Position numbers and translations under genes: made by a program
Notes under the pieces: model-generated
Database searches by the model: none
The model's input: only the letters and a program-made list of their open reading frames with translations
Told to the model about the DNA's origin: nothing
Part shown: piece after piece, positions 51,184-60,855 of the stretch
How positions within the stretch are numbered: position 1 is the first letter of the stretch
Layout: every line of letters begins with the position of its first letter
NCBI RefSeq assembly: GCF_026339735.1
Contig: NZ_JAPEQG010000001.1
Location: forward strand, 5,022,001 to 5,086,000
Source of the DNA: Streptomyces sp. NBC_01669
GTDB lineage: Bacteria; Actinomycetota; Actinomycetes; Streptomycetales; Streptomycetaceae
Length of the DNA: 64,000 nt
Reading direction: 5' to 3'

Positions 51184-51636
51184 ATGGCCACCGTTGAACT
51201 CCGCTTCAGCGCCCAGCCCGAACACGTCAGGACGGCCCGCCTCGTGGCGGCCGCTGTGGCGCGCCGGGCCGGGGTCGACGAGGCAGTGCTCGACGAGGTC
51301 CGACTCGCCGTCGGCGAGGCCTGCAGCCGCGCCGTAGGGCTGCACCGCAACCACGGCATCACCGCTCCGGTCAAGGTCGTCCTGACCGAGGAGGAGAAGT
51401 CCTTCTCCATCGAGGTCGGCGACGAGGTGCCCGGCCCCGGCGGTGAGGCCGGAGCAGCCGAGGCGCCCGGCGCGGGGCCCGGCCAACCGGATACCGAGAC
51501 CGACGCCGACAGCGAGGACGAGATGGGGCTCGCGGTCATCAGTGGCCTCGTCGACGATGTGGAAGTCAGATCGGGAACCGACGGCGGAGTGATCCGCATG
51601 AGCTGGCCGAAGACGCCCGCAACACTGCATCCCTGA
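51184..51636 (+). CDS. anti-sigma factor-like GHKL protein, BldG partner
   Basis: 150 aa, RsbW/SpoIIAB-like. The N-box region reads LAVGEACSRAVGLH: the Glu is kept but the Asn that binds magnesium is Arg49, so kinase activity is doubtful. A Gly/Ala/Asp-rich insert (about 85-112) replaces the usual ATP lid. The G2-like DEMGLAVISGLVDDVEV is kept. This corresponds by position to the S. coelicolor gene downstream of bldG whose product binds BldG. ATG 51184 has GAGGGGG upstream. A classic terminator with T-tract follows. Confidence 0.88.
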   Translation: MATVELRFSAQPEHVRTARLVAAAVARRAGVDEAVLDEVRLAVGEACSRAVGLHRNHGITAPVKVVLTEEEKSFSIEVGDEVPGPGGEAGAAEAPGAGPGQPDTETDADSEDEMGLAVISGLVDDVEVRSGTDGGVIRMSWPKTPATLHP

Positions 51637-51709
51637 GGCGCCGGAGGCGTCACAGCGGGCCGGCCCGTCGCGGCGCCGCCCCGATCCGTAACTCCTGATC
51701 CACTCTCCG

Positions 51710-51735
51710 AGGCCCTGCCGAGCAGGGCCTTTTTT
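51710..51735 (+). terminator. intrinsic terminator of the bldG unit
   Basis: AGGCCCTGC (51710-51718) / GCAGGGCCT (51722-51730), loop CGA, followed directly by TTTTT. One of the few with a real T-run in the window. Confidence 0.92.
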
Positions 51736-51813
51736 CATTCCTGCTTGATCAGTGATCTACGGACAATGCTTCTGCCCCATTACTGCATTCGGAGCAATCC
51801 GAGGGTGCGATCA

Positions 51814-51833
51814 TTTACCGATCGGCGGGTAAA
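51814..51833 (+). promoter_or_regulatory. inverted repeat upstream of hppA
   Basis: TTTACC (51814-51819) and GGTAAA (51828-51833), 8-nt spacer, with another ATTTACATTTACCG at 51838-51851. The area is AT-rich and lies 90-110 nt before the hppA start, consistent with promoter and operator use. Confidence 0.45.
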
Positions 51834-51923
51834 GGCGATTTACATTTACCGCGGACTGTTTTGATCAGGTTCTGCTCCCTACAATCCGTCCACGTCTTGA
51901 GCGCTGAGCGTCAAGGAGGACGT

Positions 51924-54356
51924 ATGGCGGGCTTCATCAACACACCACTGGCAGAACTGCCCGAAGTTTCCGCACTTTCCGACCGACCCACCTCTCTCGC
52001 GGCCGCGGTACTCACCGATGACAACCGCGTCATCGTGATCGTCATCGCGATCGTCGCCATCGCCGCACTGATCGTCGCCCGACTGCTGGTCCGCCAGGTG
52101 CTGGCGGCCGGCGAGGGCACCGACCGCATGAAGGAGATCGCGGCAGCCGTCCAGGAAGGCGCGAACGCCTATCTGGCCCGGCAGCTGCGCACTGTCGGCG
52201 TCTTTGCCGTCGTGGTCTTCTTCCTGCTTCTGCTGCTTCCGGCCGACAACTGGTCGCAGCGCGCCGGCCGGTCGCTGTTCTTCCTGGTGGGTGCGCTTTT
52301 CTCGGCGACCACCGGATACATCGGCATGCGTCTGGCCGTCCGCAGCAATGTGCGGGTGGCCGCCGCCGCGCGTGAGGCGACTCCGGCGGAAGGCGAACCG
52401 GAAAAAGATCTCACCGACGTATCGCACCGGGCGATGAAGATTGCTTTCCGCACGGGTGGCGTGGTCGGCATGATCACGGTGGGACTCGGGCTGTTCGGCG
52501 CCTCGTGCGTGGTTCTCGTCTATGCCGCCGACGCGCCCAAGGTGCTCGAGGGCTTCGGGCTCGGTGCCGCGCTCATCGCCATGTTCATGAGGGTCGGTGG
52601 CGGCATCTTCACCAAGGCCGCCGATGTGGGTGCCGACCTCGTGGGCAAGGTCGAGCAGGGCATCCCGGAGGACGACCCGCGCAACGCAGCCACCATTGCC
52701 GACAACGTGGGCGACAACGTCGGCGACTGCGCGGGCATGGCGGCCGACCTGTTCGAGTCGTACGCCGTGACGCTCGTCGCCGCGCTCATCCTCGGCAAGG
52801 CCGCTTTCGGCGACTCCGGACTGGCCTTTCCCCTGATCGTGCCGGCGATCGGCGTGGTCACCGCGATGATCGGCATCTTCGCGGTCGCCCCGCGGCGCGC
52901 CGACCGCAGCGGGATGACGGCCATCAACCGAGGCTTCTTCATCTCCGCGGTGATCTCGCTCGTCCTGGTGGGGGTGGCCGTCTTCGTCTACCTCCCGTCC
53001 TCGTACGCCGACCTGGACGGCGTCACCGACAGCGCGATCACAACGCACAGTGGTGACCCCCGGGTCTTCGCCCTGGTCGCCGTCGCCATCGGTATCGTGC
53101 TGGCCGCGCTGATCCAGCAGCTCACCGGCTACTTCACCGAGACCGGCCGGCGCCCCGTCCAGGACATCGGCAAGTCCTCCCTGACCGGCCCGGCCACCGT
53201 CGTGCTCGCCGGGATCTCCATCGGTCTGGAGTCCGCCGTCTACACCGCGCTGCTGATCGGCCTCGGCGTCTACGGGGCGTTTCTGCTCGGCGGTACGTCG
53301 ATCATGCTGGCGCTCTTCGCGGTGGCCCTTGCCGGGACCGGGCTGCTCACCACCGTTGGGGTCATCGTCGCCATGGACACCTTCGGACCGGTCTCCGACA
53401 ACGCGCAGGGCATCGCCGAGATGTCCGGCGACGTCACGGGCGCCGGTGCCCAGGTCCTCACCGATCTGGACGCCGTCGGCAACACCACCAAGGCCATCAC
53501 CAAGGGCATCGCCATCGCCACCGCCGTGCTGGCGGCGTCGGCGCTCTTCGGCTCCTACCGCGACGCGATCGCCACGGCGGTCGACGACGTGGGTGCCAAG
53601 GCCGGGGAAATGACTCTCAGCCTCGACATCTCGCAGCCCAACAACCTGGTGGGGCTGATCCTCGGGGCCGCGGTCGTCTTCCTGTTCTCCGGTCTGGCCA
53701 TCAACGCGGTGTCCCGGTCCGCCGGATCCGTGGTCTACGAGGTGCGACGGCAGTTCCGCGAGCACCCCGGGATCATGGACTACACCGAGAAGCCGGAGTA
53801 CGGGCGCGTCGTCGACATCTGCACCAAGGACGCCCTGCGTGAGCTCGCCACGCCCGGGCTGCTCGCGGTGCTGGCGCCGATCGCGGTGGGCTTCACCCTC
53901 GGTGTCGGGGCGCTCGGTTCGTACCTCGCGGGCGCGATCGGCACCGGGACGCTGATGGCCGTCTTCCTCGCCAACTCCGGAGGCGCGTGGGACAACGCCA
54001 AGAAGCTCGTCGAGGACGGTCATCACGGCGGCAAGGGCAGCGAGGCCCACGCCGCCACCGTGATCGGCGACACAGTCGGCGATCCGTTCAAGGACACGGC
54101 GGGACCGGCGATCAACCCGCTGCTCAAGGTGATGAACCTGGTGGCGCTGCTCATCGCGCCGGCGGTGGTGCAGTTCAGCTACGGGGCGGACGCGAGCGCG
54201 GGCGTGCGGGCGGTGGTGGCGGTGCTCGCCCTCGCCGTCATCGTCGGCGCGGTCTATGTCTCCAAGCGTCGCGGGATCGCCGTGGGCGACGAGGACGACT
54301 CCGACGACGACGGCGGCGCGACTGCCAAGTCGACCGATCCGGCTGCCGTTTCATGA
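51924..54356 (+). CDS. hppA: proton-translocating pyrophosphatase, potassium-independent type
   Basis: 810 aa, about sixteen membrane helices. It couples pyrophosphate hydrolysis to proton export. The substrate motif is DVGADLVGKVEQGIPEDDPR, followed by the Asp/Asn-rich DNVGDNVGDCAGMAADLFE. The GNTTKAITKG segment has Lys523 at the position where K+-dependent enzymes carry Ala, so this is the K+-independent class. ATG 51924 with AAGGAGG 6 nt upstream is chosen over the frame opening at 51861. The C-terminal tail is acidic (DEDDSDDDGG), a Streptomyces addition. Confidence 0.96.
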   Translation: MAGFINTPLAELPEVSALSDRPTSLAAAVLTDDNRVIVIVIAIVAIAALIVARLLVRQVLAAGEGTDRMKEIAAAVQEGANAYLARQLRTVGVFAVVVFFLLLLLPADNWSQRAGRSLFFLVGALFSATTGYIGMRLAVRSNVRVAAAAREATPAEGEPEKDLTDVSHRAMKIAFRTGGVVGMITVGLGLFGASCVVLVYAADAPKVLEGFGLGAALIAMFMRVGGGIFTKAADVGADLVGKVEQGIPEDDPRNAATIADNVGDNVGDCAGMAADLFESYAVTLVAALILGKAAFGDSGLAFPLIVPAIGVVTAMIGIFAVAPRRADRSGMTAINRGFFISAVISLVLVGVAVFVYLPSSYADLDGVTDSAITTHSGDPRVFALVAVAIGIVLAALIQQLTGYFTETGRRPVQDIGKSSLTGPATVVLAGISIGLESAVYTALLIGLGVYGAFLLGGTSIMLALFAVALAGTGLLTTVGVIVAMDTFGPVSDNAQGIAEMSGDVTGAGAQVLTDLDAVGNTTKAITKGIAIATAVLAASALFGSYRDAIATAVDDVGAKAGEMTLSLDISQPNNLVGLILGAAVVFLFSGLAINAVSRSAGSVVYEVRRQFREHPGIMDYTEKPEYGRVVDICTKDALRELATPGLLAVLAPIAVGFTLGVGALGSYLAGAIGTGTLMAVFLANSGGAWDNAKKLVEDGHHGGKGSEAHAATVIGDTVGDPFKDTAGPAINPLLKVMNLVALLIAPAVVQFSYGADASAGVRAVVAVLALAVIVGAVYVSKRRGIAVGDEDDSDDDGGATAKSTDPAAVS

Positions 54357-54448
54357 GGCGGGTACAGGGTAGGGGGTGGCAGCTCGCGGGCTGTTCGCGA
54401 TCAACCCGGGGCAGCGCCTGATCAAGCAAGGGCATGACCTGGTCAAAG

Positions 54449-54488
54449 AACGGGTGGACGGTGCATCCTGTTGCGCTGTCCACCCGTT
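54449..54488 (+). terminator. hairpin downstream of hppA
   Basis: AACGGGTGGAC (54449-54459) / GTCCACCCGTT (54478-54488), perfect arms with an 18-nt loop, about 90 nt past the hppA stop. The remaining bases to 54657 are the upstream region of the lipoprotein gene and show no other gene. Confidence 0.65.
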
Positions 54489-54657
54489 TGCCGTTCGGCT
54501 GCCGCGCGCGTTCACCCGTTCGCGCGTGAGTTGTATCTCCCTCATTTCCCTTGGTGCAAATGGCTACAAAAGGTCATCCATCGGATGCCCGGCACCCGGA
54601 TGGAGGTCATTTGGCGTGTAAGTTCCGGGGCCGAGAGCCTTGGAAGGGACCGATCCG

Positions 54658-55284
54658 GTGAACAAGAAGCTTGCAGCCGCACTGTCCGGCGGTGCGGTAC
54701 TGGTACTTACGCTGTCGGGCTGCAGCGACGACAGCGGCAGCGACAACAAGGTCAACGACTGGGCCAAGAAGGTCTGTGACCAGGTCAAGCCCCAGCTGCA
54801 GAAGATCGCGAACGCCAACGCCGCCATCCAGCAGCAGACCGCCGACAACAGCAAGCCCGCCGCTGTCCAGAAGACGGACTCGGCCGCCTTCCAGCAGATC
54901 TCGCAGGCGTACAAGGCGCTGGGTACAGCTGTGGACTCGGCGGGTGCACCGCCGGTCGACAACGGCGCGACCACGCACAAGGAGGCCGTGAAGGAGCTCA
55001 TCGCCTCCTCGGCCGCTTACGCGGAACTGCAGAAGAAGGTCGACGCGCTCGACATCAAGGACCAGGCGAAGTTCGCCGACGGCCTGAAGGGCATCGCCGA
55101 CGAGCTGAACAAGATCAGCACCAATGGTGACCAGGCGCTGAAGAAGCTCCAGTCCGGCAAGGTCGGCATCGCGATGGCCAAGCAGCCGGGCTGCCAGAAG
55201 CCGACGGCTTCGGTCCCGCCGGCCGCCACGCCGTCGAAGACCCCCGAGAAGTCGGTTTCCGCGTCGCCCAGCAAGAAGCCCTGA
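54658..55284 (+). CDS. small secreted lipoprotein
   Basis: 208 aa. Lipobox LTLSGC (lipidated Cys about residue 22), a Ser/Asp linker, then an alpha-helical domain rich in Lys, Gln and Ala (WAKKVCDQVKPQLQKIANAN) and a Thr/Pro/Ser-rich tail. No enzymatic motif. GTG 54658 has GGAAGGGA upstream. Homologues lie next to hppA in other streptomycetes as I recall; function unknown. Confidence 0.82.
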   Translation: MNKKLAAALSGGAVLVLTLSGCSDDSGSDNKVNDWAKKVCDQVKPQLQKIANANAAIQQQTADNSKPAAVQKTDSAAFQQISQAYKALGTAVDSAGAPPVDNGATTHKEAVKELIASSAAYAELQKKVDALDIKDQAKFADGLKGIADELNKISTNGDQALKKLQSGKVGIAMAKQPGCQKPTASVPPAATPSKTPEKSVSASPSKKP

Positions 55285-55299
55285 CAACGGCGGTACGAC

Positions 55300-55329
55300 C
55301 GGCCCGGCAGCTCCGATGCTGCCGGGCCG
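55300..55329. terminator. terminator after the lipoprotein gene
   Basis: CGGCCCGGCAG (55300-55310) / CTGCCGGGCCG (55319-55329), perfect, 8-nt loop. Confidence 0.8.
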
Positions 55330-55364
55330 CTGCCGTTGTCGGTGGGAGCGGCCACAATGGGCGG

Positions 55365-56876
55365 GTGAGTACGACCAGTCTCCCCGCGCCCGACCGTTCG
55401 CCCCGGCTCCGCGAAGCCCTGCTTGCCGCCGCCTTCACCGCCGACGGGCTTCTCGACCTGCTCGGCGCGCCCGCCTATGCCGCGCTCGCCCGCAGCGAGA
55501 CGGTTCCGGCACTGCGGGCCACCCGTGGCGACTCCCCGCTCGACACGCTGGTGCGGCTCTTCCTGCTTCAGCGCCCCGTCCCGTACGAGCGGGCCCGCGC
55601 CGCGCTCCCGCTGGACGAGTGTGTCGAGGACGGCTGGGTGATCCGCGCGGGCGAGGAGGTGCGGGCCGTCGTCGATGTGCGGCCGTACGGCGGGCCCGAG
55701 GGGCAGGACTGGTTCATCGTCTCCGACCTGGGCTGTGCGGTCGGCGGCGCTGGTGGCATCGGTTCGCACGAGGAGGGGGTGGTCCTCGGCGTCGGTGGGG
55801 CGTCGTCCACACTCGCCGGGATCACCGTCCGTACGCCGGTCGCCTCCGCGCTCGATCTCGGTACGGGCTCCGGCATCCAGGCGCTGCACGCCGCGCAGCA
55901 CGCCATCCGGGTCACGGCCACGGACCTCAACCCCCGCGCCCTCGCCTTTGCCCGGCTGACCCTTGCCCTATCCGGTGCCGCCCCGGCCGATCTGCGCGAG
56001 GGTTCGCTCTTCGAGCCGGTCGGCACCGAGACGTACGACCTCATCGTGTCGAATCCGCCGTTCGTCATCTCGCCGGGCGCCCGTCTCACGTACCGCGACG
56101 GCGGCATGGGCGGCGACGACCTGTGCCGGACGCTGGTGCAGCAGGCCGGCGACCGGCTGAACGAGGGGGGATACGCGCAATTCCTCGCCAACTGGCAGCA
56201 CGTCGAGGGCGAGGAGTGGCAGGACCGGCTGCGCTCCTGGGTGCCGCGCGACTGCGATGCCTGGGTCGTCCAGCGCGAAGTGCAGGACGTCACGCAGTAC
56301 GCCGAGCTGTGGCTGCGCGACAGCGGCGACCACCGTACGGACCCCGCGGAGTACGCCGCACGGTACGACGCCTGGCTGGACGAGTTCGAGGTCCGCAAGA
56401 CGAAGGGCGTCGGCTTCGGCTGGATCACGCTCCGGAAGTCCGCAGCCGCGGCCGACGGGAATCCGTCGATCGTGATCGAGGAGTGGCCGCATCCGGTGGA
56501 ACAGCCGCTCGGTGCGGCCGTGGAGGCCCACTTCGCGCGCCAGGACTATCTGCGGACGCACGATGACGCGGCGCTGCTCGCGGACCACTTCACGCTCGCT
56601 CCGGAAGTGATGCAGGAGCAGGTCGGACTGCCGGGCGCGGAGGACCCCGAGCATGTGGTGCTGCGTCAGAACCGCGGCATGCGGCGCGCGACGAAGGTCG
56701 ACGCGGTCGGTGCCGGTTTCGCGGGCGTCTGTGACGGGACGCTGCCCGCGGGCCGGATCCTGGACGCGATCGCCCAGTTGATGAACGAGGACCCGGTACT
56801 GCTGCGCGACCGTACCCCGCAGGCGATCCGGCTCCTGGTGGAGGAAGGGTTCCTGGATCCGGTGGGGGAGGCCTGA
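55365..56876 (+). CDS. class I SAM-dependent methyltransferase (NPPF type)
   Basis: 503 aa. An N-terminal all-helical winged part (residues about 10-130), then the SAM-binding fold: ALDLGTGSGIQALHAA (motif I) and LIVSNPPFVISPG, the NPPF/Y motif of N5-glutamine and N6-adenine methyltransferases (PrmC, RsmC, HemK). The C-terminal 200 residues resemble those in the long actinobacterial group (DUF7059/DUF7782). Target is probably rRNA or a translation protein. GTG 55365. The downstream ArsR-like gene starts 29 nt later. Confidence 0.86.
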   Translation: MSTTSLPAPDRSPRLREALLAAAFTADGLLDLLGAPAYAALARSETVPALRATRGDSPLDTLVRLFLLQRPVPYERARAALPLDECVEDGWVIRAGEEVRAVVDVRPYGGPEGQDWFIVSDLGCAVGGAGGIGSHEEGVVLGVGGASSTLAGITVRTPVASALDLGTGSGIQALHAAQHAIRVTATDLNPRALAFARLTLALSGAAPADLREGSLFEPVGTETYDLIVSNPPFVISPGARLTYRDGGMGGDDLCRTLVQQAGDRLNEGGYAQFLANWQHVEGEEWQDRLRSWVPRDCDAWVVQREVQDVTQYAELWLRDSGDHRTDPAEYAARYDAWLDEFEVRKTKGVGFGWITLRKSAAAADGNPSIVIEEWPHPVEQPLGAAVEAHFARQDYLRTHDDAALLADHFTLAPEVMQEQVGLPGAEDPEHVVLRQNRGMRRATKVDAVGAGFAGVCDGTLPAGRILDAIAQLMNEDPVLLRDRTPQAIRLLVEEGFLDPVGEA

Positions 56877-56904
56877 TGAGCGCGGAGCGGACGGTGACCG
56901 CCGG

Positions 56905-57912
56905 GTGATCCGGATCGAGCTGGACGAGGCGGCGCTCGGCGCGACCCGGATCGCCATCAGCCCACTGTGGGACGCTTTCTGCAGCCTGCATCTGGCCAAG
57001 CCGCACCGCAAGCCCTCCTGGCCGTACGAGAAGTGGGTCGGACGGGCCCGTGAAGTGCTGCGCGAGGACGACCGGACCGCGGCGCTGCGGCTGCTGACCG
57101 ACGGCCCGCTGAGCTTCCCGGACTTCCTGCTCCCCCGGCCGGTCGGCGCCTCGTCCGTCGAGACGGAGCTGGACATCATCAGGGCCACGCCGCCCGAGGT
57201 CGTACGGGCCGGGGTCGAGGAGCACTATCCGGGACTCGAGGACCATCCGCGCATCCGGCCCTACCTGGCGGATCCGGAGGCGGCCTGCGCCGCGCTCGCG
57301 GATTCCTACGCCGCGTACTGGGAAGGGGCGATGGAGCCGCACTGGTCGACCGTGCGGCGCCTCGTCGAGGACGAAGTCCTCATCCGCGCCCGGACGTTCG
57401 CCACCGAAGGCATCGATGCGCTCTTCACCGGGCTGGAGGCGCGGGCCCGGTGGACGCCGCCGGTCCTTGAGCTGACCAAGCACATCGACGCCGAGTACCG
57501 GGCGGGCGAGCGGCGGCTCCTGCTGGTACCGCTCGTCTTCGCCGAGGGCTGCCGGCTCTACTCCACCGACGATCCCGAGGTCATCGCCGTCTCCTTCCAG
57601 GCCCGCGGCGCGGGCGCGCTCCGCGAACCCGCCGGGGCCGGACCGGAGGCAACCGACCGGCTCGGTGTGCTGCTCGGGCGGGGCCGGGCATCGGTGCTGC
57701 GCCAGCTCGGAGGGCCGCTCACCACGGCCGGGATAGCCGACCGGCTCGGGCTCGCGCCGAGCACGGTCTCGGAGCACCTGTCCGTCCTCGCCGAGGCGGA
57801 CGTCGTCACCCGCCACCGGGTCGGGCGCAGCGTCTACTACCAGCTCACGGACACCGGCCGGGCGCTGCTCGCGCTGCTCTCGGGCGAGGACGTGCTGCGC
57901 GCCGTGTCCTGA
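56905..57912 (+). CDS. ArsR-type winged-helix regulator with DUF5937 domain
   Basis: 335 aa. The N-terminal 230 residues are a helical DUF5937 region (YEKWVGRAREVLREDDRTAA), the C-terminal 90 an ArsR helix-turn-helix (VLRQLGGPLTTAGIADRLGL, then APSTVSEHLSVLAEADVVTR). Standing 80 nt before the ABC-2 exporter genes on the same strand, it probably controls them. No metal-binding Cys cluster is visible, so the signal is not a thiophilic metal. GTG 56905. Confidence 0.85.
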   Translation: MIRIELDEAALGATRIAISPLWDAFCSLHLAKPHRKPSWPYEKWVGRAREVLREDDRTAALRLLTDGPLSFPDFLLPRPVGASSVETELDIIRATPPEVVRAGVEEHYPGLEDHPRIRPYLADPEAACAALADSYAAYWEGAMEPHWSTVRRLVEDEVLIRARTFATEGIDALFTGLEARARWTPPVLELTKHIDAEYRAGERRLLLVPLVFAEGCRLYSTDDPEVIAVSFQARGAGALREPAGAGPEATDRLGVLLGRGRASVLRQLGGPLTTAGIADRLGLAPSTVSEHLSVLAEADVVTRHRVGRSVYYQLTDTGRALLALLSGEDVLRAVS

Positions 57913-57992
57913 CCGGACCGGGGCGTGAGCGACGATTCGGCCGCCCCCGAATCGATGGCCGGTGCGGTACGGGCAGGCCTAGCGTCCCCGCC

Positions 57993-59024
57993 ATGCTTGC
58001 GATCGAGGCGAAGAATCTCCGCCGCACCTACAGCAGCCGCACCGGCTTTCTGCGCCCCCGCCGTACCGTGACCGAAGCCGTGCGCGGCGTCAGCTTCGAG
58101 GTGGCGCGCGGCGAGCTGTTCGGACTGCTCGGCCCCAACGGAGCGGGCAAGAGCACCACCATCAAGATGCTCAACACCCTGCTCCTGCCCACCTCCGGCA
58201 CGGCCCGGGTCCTCGGCCACGACGTGGCGTCGGACCCCGTCGCCGTACGCCGCAGGATCGGTTACGTCTTCGGCGGCGACCGGGGCCTGTACGACCGGCT
58301 CTCCGCCCTCGACAACCTGCGCTACTTCGCCGAGCTGTACGGGGTCGAACCGCGCGACCAGAGGCGCAGGATCGCCGAACTCCTCGATCTGGTCGGTCTG
58401 ACCGGCCGGGAGAAGGAACGCGTCGAGGGCTACTCGCGCGGGATGCGGCAACGCCTGCACATCGCCCGTGGCCTGCTGCACAAGCCCGATGTCCTCTTCC
58501 TCGACGAGCCGTCCATCGGCGTCGACCCGGTGGCGGCGCGCGATCTGCGCCGCACCGTCGCCGATCTGCGGACCGGTGGCACCACCGTCCTGCTCACCAC
58601 CCATTACATGGCCGAGGCCGATGAGTTGTGCGACCGGATCGCGGTGATCGCGGGTGGCACGATCCAGGCGCTCGGCACCCCGGACCGGCTCAAGTCCCGG
58701 GTCCAGGAGCGCGACATCCTGGAAATCGAGGCATACGGAGCGGCCGACGAGCACCTCGACCGCATCCGGGAACTCCCCGGGGTGCGCGGAGTGGCTGCCG
58801 AGGAGCGCGGCAGCCGGCAGGCCGTCATGGTGCAGACGGAGCGGGGCGCCGATCTGCACTCACGGGTCCTGGCCGCGCTCGACGGGATCCGGATCGGACG
58901 CGTCGTCACGCGCGAACCCACCCTGGAGGACGCGTACATCGCGATCGTCGAGGAGTCGGAGAGTGGTGCGGACCGTGGGCCCGGGGCCGCGGCCGCCGAC
59001 CGGTCCGAGGAGGTCGTGGCATGA
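57993..59024 (+). CDS. ABC transporter ATP-binding protein, daunorubicin-exporter (DrrA) group
   Basis: 343 aa. Walker A LLGPNGAGKSTTIKM, Q-loop region, signature YSRGMRQRLHIARGL, Walker B VLFLDEPSIGVDP, switch His in LLTTHYMAEAD. A C-terminal DrrA-like extension (VQTERGADLHSRVLAALD) follows. It powers the two downstream permeases. Overlaps the first permease by ATGA. Confidence 0.92.
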   Translation: MLAIEAKNLRRTYSSRTGFLRPRRTVTEAVRGVSFEVARGELFGLLGPNGAGKSTTIKMLNTLLLPTSGTARVLGHDVASDPVAVRRRIGYVFGGDRGLYDRLSALDNLRYFAELYGVEPRDQRRRIAELLDLVGLTGREKERVEGYSRGMRQRLHIARGLLHKPDVLFLDEPSIGVDPVAARDLRRTVADLRTGGTTVLLTTHYMAEADELCDRIAVIAGGTIQALGTPDRLKSRVQERDILEIEAYGAADEHLDRIRELPGVRGVAAEERGSRQAVMVQTERGADLHSRVLAALDGIRIGRVVTREPTLEDAYIAIVEESESGADRGPGAAAADRSEEVVA

Positions 59025-59824
59025 CCACGATGACGACCGTGCCCCGGATTCTGCGCCTGACCGTCGTCGGCGTACGTACCCATGTCTCGTACATGAGCCG
59101 CTCACCGCTCGAAATCACCTTCGCCGTTCTCGTTCCCCTCGTGTACGCGACCCTCGCCGTCTACCTCTTCCGTGCCGCTGACGACCCCGACCGGCTGCTG
59201 ACGGCTGCCGTCGGAGCGGGGCTGATGGGCATCTGGTCCTCGGTGCTCTTCGGATCGGGCGGAGCCGTGCAGAACCAGCGCTGGCTCGGCACCCTGGAGA
59301 CGCTGGTCAGCTCGCCCACGCCGCTCCCTCTCGTCCTTCTGCCCATCACGCTCGCCACGGCCGTCATCGGCACGTACGCCATGGGTGCGACCGTCATCTG
59401 GGGCACTGTGCTCTTCGACGTGCCCCTCGACTTCGCCCACCCGGTGCTGTTCCTGGTGGCCGTACCGGTGTGCGTCCTGTCGCTCGGGATGATGGGACTG
59501 CTCCTCGCCGCCACGTTCGTGCTGCTGCGCAACGCCAACGCCCTCGCCAACCCGCTGGACGCGCCCGTGTGGCTGCTGTCCGGGATGCTCGTGCCCATCA
59601 CCGTGCTGCCTGACTGGACGCGTCCGGTCTCCTGGGCGCTGCCCACCACCTGGGGCTCTCGGGCCGTGCACGCGGCGACCTCCGGTGGCCCGTCCGCCGG
59701 TGAGGTGCTGGCCCCGATGGCCGTGGCCCTCGCCCTCGGCCTGTTCTACGCGCTGATCGCCGTGCTGGTCCTGGGGCGGGTCGAACGCCGGGCGCGGGCC
59801 GCGGCGACGCTCTCCCTCGCCTGA
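59021..59824 (+). CDS. ABC-2 type permease (first)
   Basis: 267 aa, six membrane segments with the ABC-2 layout: N-terminal cytoplasmic helix, PLEITFAVLVPLVYATLAVY, NQRWLGTLETLVSSPTP coupling helix, and a C-terminal WLLSGMLVPITVLPDW loop. Coupled to the ATPase gene by overlapping stop and start. Confidence 0.9.
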   Translation: MTTMTTVPRILRLTVVGVRTHVSYMSRSPLEITFAVLVPLVYATLAVYLFRAADDPDRLLTAAVGAGLMGIWSSVLFGSGGAVQNQRWLGTLETLVSSPTPLPLVLLPITLATAVIGTYAMGATVIWGTVLFDVPLDFAHPVLFLVAVPVCVLSLGMMGLLLAATFVLLRNANALANPLDAPVWLLSGMLVPITVLPDWTRPVSWALPTTWGSRAVHAATSGGPSAGEVLAPMAVALALGLFYALIAVLVLGRVERRARAAATLSLA

Positions 59825-59873
59825 AGCCGGACGGCCGGTCAGCCCCACAGCCCCGAAGCCCTGGAGTTCCCGC

Positions 59874-60695
59874 ATGTCCTTCCTCTCCCTCTCCCGCGCC
59901 CTCACCCGGAGGGTCGTCCGTACGCTGCGCCTCGTCGTGGTCGGCGGCGCCATCTCCTACCGGGCACTCTTCAACTGGACGACGCCGCCCATGTTCATCG
60001 GCACCCTGCTGGTCAGCCCGCTGCTGCAACTGCTGTTCTTCGTCTTCCTCGGACGGCAACTGAGGGTCGCCGACGACCGCTTCTACCTGCTGGGCAACGC
60101 CGTTGTCTCCGCCTCCACCGCCTGCGTCTACGGAGGCACCATGGCCGTCGCCAACGAGCGTCGTTACGGCACGCTCGGCGCGGTGCTGCTGAGCCCTCGG
60201 CACCGGGCTCCGCTCTGGTTCGGGCGCGCCCTGCCGTACGTACTGAACGGCCTCCTCATCAGTGTCTTCACGCTCACCGTCGCCACTCTCCTGCTGGGCC
60301 TGCGGATTCCGGTTGGTGCGCTGCCCGGTCTTGCCGCAGTGCTGCTCGCCGCCTCGGCCGGGTGTTCCGTCTTCGGCCTCGCCCTCGGGGCGCTGGGTCT
60401 GCGTTTCCGCGATGTGTTCCTGGTGTCCAATGTGGCCGCTTCGGTACTCCTGCTGCTGACCGGCGCGAATGTGCCGCGCGAGACCCTGCCGGAGTGGATG
60501 CGGGCCGTCGGGGACGTTCTCCCGCTGACCCATGCCGCCGAGGCCGCGCGGGAGTTGTCCGCAGGTGGCGGCCTCGACCGGGGACGGCTCGGCGCCGAGC
60601 TGGCGACGGGGGCCGGATACGCGGTGCTCGCCGTGGTCCTGTTGGCCGTGTTCGAACGCGGCAGTCGGCGTCGCGCGACCCTCGACCTGATGTGA
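59874..60695 (+). CDS. ABC-2 type permease (second)
   Basis: 273 aa, same fold as the preceding permease: NERRYGTLGAVLLSPRH is the coupling helix and GANVPRETLPEWM the periplasmic loop. Two different permeases with one ATPase suggest a heteromeric exporter. The cargo, drug or lipid, cannot be read. 49 nt separate it from the first permease. Confidence 0.9.
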   Translation: MSFLSLSRALTRRVVRTLRLVVVGGAISYRALFNWTTPPMFIGTLLVSPLLQLLFFVFLGRQLRVADDRFYLLGNAVVSASTACVYGGTMAVANERRYGTLGAVLLSPRHRAPLWFGRALPYVLNGLLISVFTLTVATLLLGLRIPVGALPGLAAVLLAASAGCSVFGLALGALGLRFRDVFLVSNVAASVLLLLTGANVPRETLPEWMRAVGDVLPLTHAAEAARELSAGGGLDRGRLGAELATGAGYAVLAVVLLAVFERGSRRRATLDLM

Positions 60696-60855
60696 TCCGG
60701 CCAACGAGCGCGGCCCGGGCGGAGCGCGACCCCGTGGACCGTGGCACTGGAGTTCACCCGGGGTTCGCACCGGTGTCGCCCCCGAGTGACAGCCTCCCCC
60801 TGACTCGACGCGGGCAGCGGCCCCGGGCCGGGCGGTCACGGAGAGGCGTACGGGC

